Shown: piece after piece, positions 4,499 through 9,126 of the stretch | Layout: every line of letters begins with the position of its first letter | How positions within the stretch are numbered: position 1 is the stretch's first letter | DNA from: an uncultured Ruminococcus sp. | Lineage (GTDB): Bacteria; Bacillota; Clostridia; Oscillospirales; Acutalibacteraceae | Length of the DNA stretch: 9,126 nt | Assembly (NCBI GenBank): GCA_902773165.1 | Contig: CACYDO010000343.1 | Coordinates: 1-9,126 of the forward strand | Reading direction: 5' to 3' | Translations under genes and position numbers: made by a program | The notes under the pieces: generated by a model | What the model was told of the DNA's origin: nothing | The model's input: only the letters and a program-made list of their open reading frames with translations | Database searches by the model: none

Positions 4499-5854
4499 TT
4501 ATCTGTCAACGACCTTAATTTTCATAACGCCATCTTTATCGATATGGAGCTGCATGCTTTGAATATATTTTTTATAAAAATTCTGCTTCTCTGCGTCTGA
4601 AATATCCATTCTGAGAGTGGTAAATATATCGTCCATCATTTCCTGAGCATTTATTTGCAGGAGATCCTTTACACGGGAAACAAGCTCGCTGTGCAAAACC
4701 GCCATTTTAAAGTTTTTGATATTTCCTGTACAGAAATCGTCAATTGCGCAGTAATACGTACCGTTTTCGATAAGAGCATTTTTAATATCTGGGCCGCATT
4801 TTGAATATTCGATCATTACCAGGAATTTTGCAGCAGGAAGCGAGGATATCAGCCCCCAGAAATCAGAATCACTTGAGCAAAGAATAAACGACGATATGTT
4901 ATCTCTATAAAAAGAGGCCGAAACGCCTGCACACATTTTCATATCGACAAGAGATTTATTTTCTTTTATCCTGTCAACCATAATATGCTCAACGGGAATA
5001 TTGGTGATCTTCCCGAGGAAAGCCCATGCTTTTGTAGTATGAGCGTCATCGTACAGCATGATCTTTTTAATATGCTCTGTTTCGCTGCTGTCAAGCTGAG
5101 TAAGCACAGAAGCAAGTTTATAAGCGTCGGAATTTTCACAATCAACAACGATAACGGTAGAATCGTTTTCACGAATAAAATCATAGATATTCGTTTTTAC
5201 TACCTCGCTTGCGTCCTTGACCTTTGAAATATCTTTAAATTCATCGTCGTACTGTCTGTAAAGTATCTTTAGGAATTTTTCATCATTTAACAGTATGTTC
5301 CCCTCATCTACCGGGCGCCAGTTTATATATCTTGTAAATGGGTAGCAAAGACGGGAGCTTGTGAATTTTTTTGATTCCGCTTTTACGCAGTCGAGATCCT
5401 GACCCCTCGGCATAAGAAAAAGCCCTTTGATGTAATCCCAATTAACCCATTCGGGGAACAGGTCTTTAACAGTTGATATTTTCTGCGATATCAGCAGGTT
5501 AATATCTGTAATATATTTATTGACACGGCAGTTAGCTTTTACAATATAGATTTCATTTTTTGCAAGCACCCTGACATCTGCGCGGAACATCTCGATCCTG
5601 TCAAGATTCTGCATATTATAAACGATGTTTCTCTCTGTTGCCGTATAGTTCAGCATAAGATTTGACCTTATGTTACAGAGTGAACGCAGAATAACGGCGT
5701 CATTGTTATTTTTCAGACGATCAAGCAGCTCATGCTCATTTGAGTTATTGTCGTATAGAATATCATATTTTGTACCGATCAGGAATGCAACAGTCAGAGA
5801 TACGCCTTTTTGCACAGATTGGTATAGTATGCTGTCATCATAAGCAGATTCCAT
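4499..5854 (-). CDS. NYN (PIN-like) domain protein, putative RNase, with unknown N-terminal half
   Basis: This gene encodes a 451-residue protein without signal peptide or membrane segments. Residues 230-375 carry the NYN/PIN-like nuclease pattern: a strand ending in VIVVDCEN (Asp238, Glu240, Asn241), then KENKSLVDMKMCAG (Lys300, Asp304), then SFILCSSDSDF (Asp329, Asp331), followed by a strand and YCAIDDF. These acidic residues would bind the metal used for RNA cleavage in active family members, so an RNase role is inferred. I do not recognise residues 1-225 (strands such as LTVAFLIGTKYDILYD, a basic helical stretch near 60-125, Trp/Pro-rich parts near 134-180); they may bind RNA or a partner. 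The C-terminal tail 380-451 is helical and charged. ATG 5854 follows an AAGGAAGAAGG Shine-Dalgarno. It has its own promoter and is monocistronic as far as can be seen. Confidence 0.82.
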   Translation of the reverse strand: MESAYDDSILYQSVQKGVSLTVAFLIGTKYDILYDNNSNEHELLDRLKNNNDAVILRSLCNIRSNLMLNYTATERNIVYNMQNLDRIEMFRADVRVLAKNEIYIVKANCRVNKYITDINLLISQKISTVKDLFPEWVNWDYIKGLFLMPRGQDLDCVKAESKKFTSSRLCYPFTRYINWRPVDEGNILLNDEKFLKILYRQYDDEFKDISKVKDASEVVKTNIYDFIRENDSTVIVVDCENSDAYKLASVLTQLDSSETEHIKKIMLYDDAHTTKAWAFLGKITNIPVEHIMVDRIKENKSLVDMKMCAGVSASFYRDNISSFILCSSDSDFWGLISSLPAAKFLVMIEYSKCGPDIKNALIENGTYYCAIDDFCTGNIKNFKMAVLHSELVSRVKDLLQINAQEMMDDIFTTLRMDISDAEKQNFYKKYIQSMQLHIDKDGVMKIKVVDR

Positions 5855-5935
5855 ATTGACCTTCTTCCTTTCATTATAAATTTAATGCTTTTTTGCGTGA
5901 TTTTACATAAAAATCTCATCAGCATATATATATTT

Positions 5936-5964
5936 ATTATACCACATTTATTATCCTTATGCAA
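5936..5964 (-). promoter_or_regulatory. Promoter of the NYN-domain gene
   Basis: Read on the - strand, TTGCAT (5959-5964) and TATAAT (5936-5941) are 17 bp apart, with TGG directly before the -10 (extended -10). Transcription should start near 5929, giving a leader of about 75 nt that contains a short GATTTT...AAAATC hairpin near 5909-5925. The match to consensus is very good. Confidence 0.82.
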
Positions 5965-6024
5965 CAGTATAATTTTTAACTTTTCTTTAATGGAAAAAAC
6001 AGGAAAAACATCTAAAAAAGTAAG

Positions 6025-6054
6025 AAAAACCGACAGTACGCAAAATACTGTCGG
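6025..6054 (-). terminator. Intrinsic terminator of the dockerin-protein gene
   Basis: A perfect 9-bp stem, CCGACAGTA (6030-6038) with TACTGTCGG (6046-6054), has a 7-nt loop and is followed on the - strand by TTTTT (complement of 6025-6029). It lies 16 nt after the stop codon at 6071-6073. On the + strand the stem is followed by CTTTTC, but no + gene precedes it. Confidence 0.9.
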
Positions 6055-6070
6055 CTTTTCGTTTTATGGA

Positions 6071-8791
6071 TTATGTTTTCACAACTTTTTTACCGATGTT
6101 ATCATTAACATTAAGGCCTGTGCTGAATCGTAGGATCTGCAGTGCGTCGGCAGACGTTACCGCGCCGTCGCCGTCAACATCGGCGATCAGTAAAAGCTCA
6201 TCTTCTATGGTAATAAGACCGGCACTGCGTCTTAAAACTACGAGTGCATCGGCAGACGTTATTGACTCGTCGCGGTCAACGTCGCCATACATGCCTGCTT
6301 CTTTTTCGGTCGTATCATCTTTTTTAGTATCGGAAGACGTATCCGAAGATTTTTCGGAATCGGTATCTGAGGATTCCTTCTTATCTGTGGAGGTATCGGA
6401 AGCGGTGTCGCTGTTCTTATCGTCGGCGGTATCGCTCTGTGTTTCCTTAGACGAATCCGTATCAGAGGCATTGTCCGAATTAACATCGGAGCTGTTGTCT
6501 GAGGAGGAATCTGTGTCTGAAAGAATATCGGAATCCGTATCGCTGTTCTTATCGGTATTATCCCCTTGGTTTATCTCTTCAGACGTAAAAACAGCAGTAT
6601 ACTCCGTATCTTGCGTCACCTTGTCAAGTTCCTTATCCCAGCCCTTAAACGAATAGGTGTAATCATTATCATCGGGTCTTTGCGGTTCTTCGCCGTTATA
6701 CTCGGCAGAAGCGCCGTATTCAAGCTCAGACGATGAAAGAACGCTGCCGTCCCAGTTTTTAAATGTCACTGTGTATTTGCGCGGCTCCTCTTTAAAAACG
6801 GCAGTATACTCTGCATCTTTATCCACCTTACTGATATCAGGCGTCCAGCCGGTAAACGTATAGGTATACTTCTCGTCAGGCTCTTTTGTCGGCTCACTTC
6901 CTTTGTACGAAGGCTGAGTACCATAGGTTACGCCCTTATCTGTTTTAATAACAGTTCCATCGGCGTTTTTCCAGGTAACGGTAAAGGTTTTCGTCTTTTT
7001 GATATAGACTGCCTTATATTCGGTGTTGCCTTTAATAGCTTTGATTTTCGGGTACCACTCGGAAAAAGTATACGTAAACTTTTCATCATCAGCTTTTACA
7101 GGTTCTTCTCCCTCATAGGTAGGAGTATCACCCCACAAAACGTCCTTTGTGTACAACAGAGTGCCGTCATCGTTGATCCATTTTGCAGTAAAGCTTACCT
7201 TCGCATACAGCGTAAGATCGGAAGAAGCTGTCGTTTCCGGATCGAACTCCGTTGTAAAGCTGCTGTCGGTATACCAACCAACGAGCTTACCATCATTCCA
7301 GTCAACTGAATCCGGGAGAGCTATCTTATCCCCTTCCTTTACTGTCAGTGTATCCGCCTTAGAGCCATTGGGCAATTTAAGCGTGATCTTATAAGACGGA
7401 TCTTCACCGCCTTTCATAGCGGTATAAACCACATCGACAGATTCACCGGAGATAACGGTATCTTCTGTAATAGCAGGTGACCAATCGGAATACTCATCTC
7501 CGCCTGATTTGTTATATTTCGGTCTTTCGCCGTCGGCAACCATCTCGTCTTTTTCAATAATATCTCCGGCGCGGTTTTTCCACAGCACCGTATGCAGAAC
7601 AGGCGCTGAGAGTGAAACTTCAAGCTCCTCGGGAGCATACAGATTACGCGAATACGAGTCGTACTGGTACGAAACATCCTGTCCGTTTGATCTGATAAAT
7701 CCGCCGACGAATTCTCCCTCGGTATCTGCATAACGGGAGTTTTCGGGAATACCGGTCATAAACAGCTCACCCTTAGAACCGATAGAACCTTCATCGCTGT
7801 TGGTAACGTCAGCCAGATAGATTTTATCGTTAATACGGACATTATTCCACATATGACCGCCGGAAGCCAGCGGTGTAGCAACAAAGCCTGTCATTATATA
7901 GCATTCAACATCACTGCAAAACGTATGTTTATCGCAAAGGTACTTAAAGGCTTTTGAATATCCCTCGCAGACAACATTCGTATCAGGATCTTCGTCAAAA
8001 ACATAGATCATCTGCCATGGGTCGCCATAATTCATAGTATCTGCTTTAAGAGCAGCTTCATTATTATATGAGCTAAGCTCGCAGATCTGTTCTTTAAAGA
8101 ATGACAGCACCTTGTAGTCTGACCAGTTATTATCGACTGCCTTCAAGATCTTCTCTGCATTTTTTACGGAATTATTTGCAGCAGCGATCCTTTCCGAATC
8201 GGTAACATCAGTTCCTGCCATACCATTTTGACTGTAATCTGCGGAAACGGGGAATGTAAAATCAAGCTTGAGGATATTTGAAGCGACGTTTACGCCCTTA
8301 GTTTTATCGTACCAGAACATCTCGTAGGGGTAATCCGTCAGCAAAGCGTCCATAAGCTTTCTAAGGTCATATTCAACAACGCCGACCTTAGCTTTTTTTA
8401 AGATATCAGCCGTTGAAAGGCTGAAAACTGTGCTGCTGCGTTCTCCGCTTGCAACCTCGAAGATGTAAGTTTTAAGCTCGTCGTAGATGACCTGATTTAC
8501 CGCGTCAAGTTCTCTTCTGCCTGAGCTTTGGGGCAGCTTTTTTTGTTCTGAATTATTCTTTGCGGAAATACCGTAAACATTATCCATATAGCCCTTAAAC
8601 AGAAGATCACTGTCAGGAATATCCTCGGAAACGTCAATATGGCTCAGTCCGTTGACCTCACGCGGCAGCGCAGCTGTGCTGTCGGCTGCGGCGCTTACGG
8701 CGCATGGAAAACAGCTTGCGGACAAAGCAGCAGCTACCGCCAGAGCCGCCGTTCTGCGCAGTTTAGTTTTATGTTTGGTTGCAATATTCAT
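6071..8791 (-). CDS. Secreted transglutaminase-like protein with B-repeats and C-terminal type I dockerin
   Basis: This gene encodes a 906-residue exported multidomain protein. Residues 1-36 are a Sec signal peptide (basic start, Ala-rich core, cleavage near AVSA-AA). Residues 95-340 hold a transglutaminase-like domain with a complete Cys-His-Asp triad: Cys275 in NVVCEGYSKAF, His313 in GGHMWNNVRI, Asp328 in YLADVTNSD. Such domains can be proteases, amidases or cross-linkers; the activity here is unknown. Residues 399-735 are beta repeats: a diverged unit (399-458), an InlB/Listeria-Bacteroides-type unit (466-535) and three close copies of 69-70 residues (534, 603, 673). Residues 738-833 are a Ser/Asp/Thr linker. 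Residues 836-893 are a type I dockerin with two calcium loops (Asp837/839/841/848 and Asp871/873/875/882), which would anchor the protein to a cohesin on a cellulosome-like scaffold. AAGGTG lies 5 nt before the ATG. It has its own promoter, long leader and terminator. Confidence 0.93.
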   Translation of the reverse strand: MNIATKHKTKLRRTAALAVAAALSASCFPCAVSAAADSTAALPREVNGLSHIDVSEDIPDSDLLFKGYMDNVYGISAKNNSEQKKLPQSSGRRELDAVNQVIYDELKTYIFEVASGERSSTVFSLSTADILKKAKVGVVEYDLRKLMDALLTDYPYEMFWYDKTKGVNVASNILKLDFTFPVSADYSQNGMAGTDVTDSERIAAANNSVKNAEKILKAVDNNWSDYKVLSFFKEQICELSSYNNEAALKADTMNYGDPWQMIYVFDEDPDTNVVCEGYSKAFKYLCDKHTFCSDVECYIMTGFVATPLASGGHMWNNVRINDKIYLADVTNSDEGSIGSKGELFMTGIPENSRYADTEGEFVGGFIRSNGQDVSYQYDSYSRNLYAPEELEVSLSAPVLHTVLWKNRAGDIIEKDEMVADGERPKYNKSGGDEYSDWSPAITEDTVISGESVDVVYTAMKGGEDPSYKITLKLPNGSKADTLTVKEGDKIALPDSVDWNDGKLVGWYTDSSFTTEFDPETTASSDLTLYAKVSFTAKWINDDGTLLYTKDVLWGDTPTYEGEEPVKADDEKFTYTFSEWYPKIKAIKGNTEYKAVYIKKTKTFTVTWKNADGTVIKTDKGVTYGTQPSYKGSEPTKEPDEKYTYTFTGWTPDISKVDKDAEYTAVFKEEPRKYTVTFKNWDGSVLSSSELEYGASAEYNGEEPQRPDDNDYTYSFKGWDKELDKVTQDTEYTAVFTSEEINQGDNTDKNSDTDSDILSDTDSSSDNSSDVNSDNASDTDSSKETQSDTADDKNSDTASDTSTDKKESSDTDSEKSSDTSSDTKKDDTTEKEAGMYGDVDRDESITSADALVVLRRSAGLITIEDELLLIADVDGDGAVTSADALQILRFSTGLNVNDNIGKKVVKT
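6587..7192 (-). repeat. Three tandem B-repeat units within the dockerin protein
   Basis: Residues 534-596, 603-666 and 673-735 are copies of one extracellular beta module. Each runs from F/Y-T-x-x-W/F-K/I-N-x-D-G-T/S through a GxxPxY-like turn and YTYxFxxW to EYTAVF or a close variant. Copies 2 and 3 are more alike than copy 1. They probably form a rigid spacer between the catalytic-type domain and the dockerin. Confidence 0.85.
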
Positions 8792-8818
8792 ATGCGCACC
8801 TTCCCTTTCATTAAATAT

Positions 8819-8922
8819 TACCTTAGCAGCTATCGCATTTATATAAAGGTATTTGTATTGCCGCGTTTGCTATATTCACACGCAATCACGTCTTCCCCAT
8901 GCGGCAATACAAATGACGATAG
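8819..8922 (-). promoter_or_regulatory. Structured 5' leader of the dockerin-protein gene
   Basis: A perfect 14-bp inverted repeat, ATTTGTATTGCCGC (8851-8864) and GCGGCAATACAAAT (8901-8914), encloses a 36-nt loop. An outer stem CTATCG (8830-8835) with CGATAG (8917-8922) can close around it. TACCTT (8819-8824) with AAGGTA (8846-8851) forms a competing hairpin whose loop contains the outer-stem strand 8830-8835. Mutually exclusive pairings between a promoter and a start codon are typical of riboswitches and attenuators, but I recognise no known class and see no T run that would make a terminator. A double-stranded DNA operator or protein-bound leader is also possible. Confidence 0.45.
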
Positions 8923-8936
8923 ACTTATACAATATA

Positions 8937-8965
8937 ATTATAACTTACGGCACAGAATAAATCAA
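8937..8965 (-). promoter_or_regulatory. Promoter of the dockerin-protein gene
   Basis: Read on the - strand, TTGATT (8960-8965) and TATAAT (8937-8942) are 17 bp apart, predicting a start near 8930 and a leader of about 140 nt. The -10 is part of the palindrome TATAATTATA (8933-8942), which also offers a TATAAT on the + strand. Confidence 0.65.
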
Positions 8966-8973
8966 TAGGTTAT

Positions 8974-9045
8974 TTGAGGAGGCATGAAATAATAACAGAA
9001 AAACAAAAATTGTCTTTTAAAAAAATTTTTATAAAAAACCGGTGA
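8974..9045 (+). other. Strong Shine-Dalgarno with start-stop, and a Lys-rich mini-frame
   Basis: GAGGAGG at 8976-8982 is the best Shine-Dalgarno in this stretch, yet ATG follows after one base and reads ATG-AAA-TAA (8984-8992). One frame away the sequence is open from 8974 to TGA at 9043-9045 and reads about 17 codons after the Shine-Dalgarno (TEKQKLSFKKIFIKNR), but with ATA instead of a normal start. That TGA overlaps the GTGAGGA ribosome binding site of the next gene. It could be a leader peptide, a start-stop regulatory site or a damaged small gene. The rest of 8966-9055 is AT-rich. Confidence 0.25.
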
Positions 9046-9055
9046 GGAAAATCAT

Positions 9056-9126
9056 TTGCACGCGCGACTTATTTACAGAAACAGGAAATTACAGAAACAG
9101 CTTAAAGAAAAGCTTCTTCACGGATA
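9056..9126 (+). CDS. 5' end of an unidentified gene (runs off the window)
   Basis: An open frame begins at TTG 9056, 7 nt after a GAGG ribosome binding site within GGTGAGGAAAA (9041-9050), and stays open to the window edge. The 23 visible residues (start LHARLIYRNRKLQKQLKEKL, then LHG) are strongly basic and probably helical, without a signal peptide. In-frame stop codons just upstream (for example TAA at 9032-9034) limit the start to this TTG or a later codon. Too little is visible to name it. Confidence 0.45.
   Translation, partial: MHARLIYRNRKLQKQLKEKLLHG

Noticed and set aside
5740..5918. Possible upstream open frame in the NYN-gene leader, starting at ATG near 5918 on the - strand
   Set aside because: It has no Shine-Dalgarno, overlaps the NYN start out of frame and shows no protein signal, so it is most likely chance.
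6293..6580. CRISPR-like or tandem DNA repeat in the Ser/Asp linker
   Set aside because: The short repeated TCGGA/TATCGG words are irregular in spacing and follow from Ser-Asp codons; there are no fixed-length repeats and spacers.
6066..6656. 196-codon + strand open frame rich in Ser, Val and Glu
   Set aside because: It lies opposite the dockerin and Ser/Asp linker of the secreted protein. Its low-complexity composition mirrors the repetitive GAT/TCG codons of that linker, and it has no ribosome binding site or family signature.
7414..7731. 105-codon - strand open frame inside the dockerin gene
   Set aside because: It is a frame-shifted shadow of the 906-residue gene, with no start signals or recognisable domain.

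Overview
The window looks like chromosomal DNA from a gut or rumen Ruminococcus-type Firmicute (Oscillospiraceae). The main clue is a large secreted protein ending in a type I dockerin, the module that docks proteins onto cellulosome or amylosome scaffoldins. AT-rich intergenic DNA, sigma-A-like promoters, AGGAGG-type ribosome binding sites and a CxxC...CxxH zinc-type ribosomal protein S18 fit the same assignment. I cannot name a species. I see no rRNA, tRNA, CRISPR array or transposase gene.

Left part, + strand: the 3' end of rpsR (1-228) closes with a strong intrinsic terminator. A thioredoxin gene (327-638) and a patatin-like phospholipase gene (667-1518) follow as a likely two-gene operon. 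It ends in an 83-nt folded segment and a second terminator (to 1644). A promoter with several TTGTC boxes then drives an orphan LytTR-family regulator (1867-2589), whose receiver domain has Glu in place of the phospho-accepting Asp. After it lies a 217-bp stretch bounded by a perfect 13-bp inverted repeat (2596-2812) with two strong internal hairpins; it could be a MITE-like repeat or a structured RNA.

Middle and right part, - strand: reading leftward in the direction of transcription, these are a 906-residue secreted transglutaminase-like, B-repeat and dockerin protein (8791-6071), a 451-residue NYN/PIN-like putative RNase with an unrecognised N-terminal half (5854-4499), and a two-gene operon of a Ser/Asp/Asn-rich lipoprotein with a duplicated C-terminal domain (4331-3324) followed by a PrxQ/BCP peroxiredoxin (3308-2847). 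The large protein, the NYN protein and the lipoprotein operon each have a recognisable promoter. Terminators are clear for the dockerin gene and, inside the inverted-repeat element, for the peroxiredoxin operon.

Right edge: the dockerin gene has a roughly 140-nt leader with a 14-bp perfect stem and competing secondary pairings. Its -10 box overlaps a mirror-image -10 on the + strand. Beyond it, a + strand gene seems to start at a TTG (9056) and run out of the window, preceded by a strong Shine-Dalgarno directly followed by ATG-AAA-TAA.

Functionally this is mostly a mixture of housekeeping genes (S18, thioredoxin, peroxiredoxin) and surface or accessory genes. Thioredoxin and BCP could cooperate in peroxide reduction, although they lie in separate operons. 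I found no convincing multi-gene defence or novel system. The best leads are the Asp-to-Glu pseudo-receiver regulator with its box-rich promoter, the inverted-repeat element at 2596-2812, the structured leader of the dockerin gene, and the unknown N-terminal half of the NYN protein.
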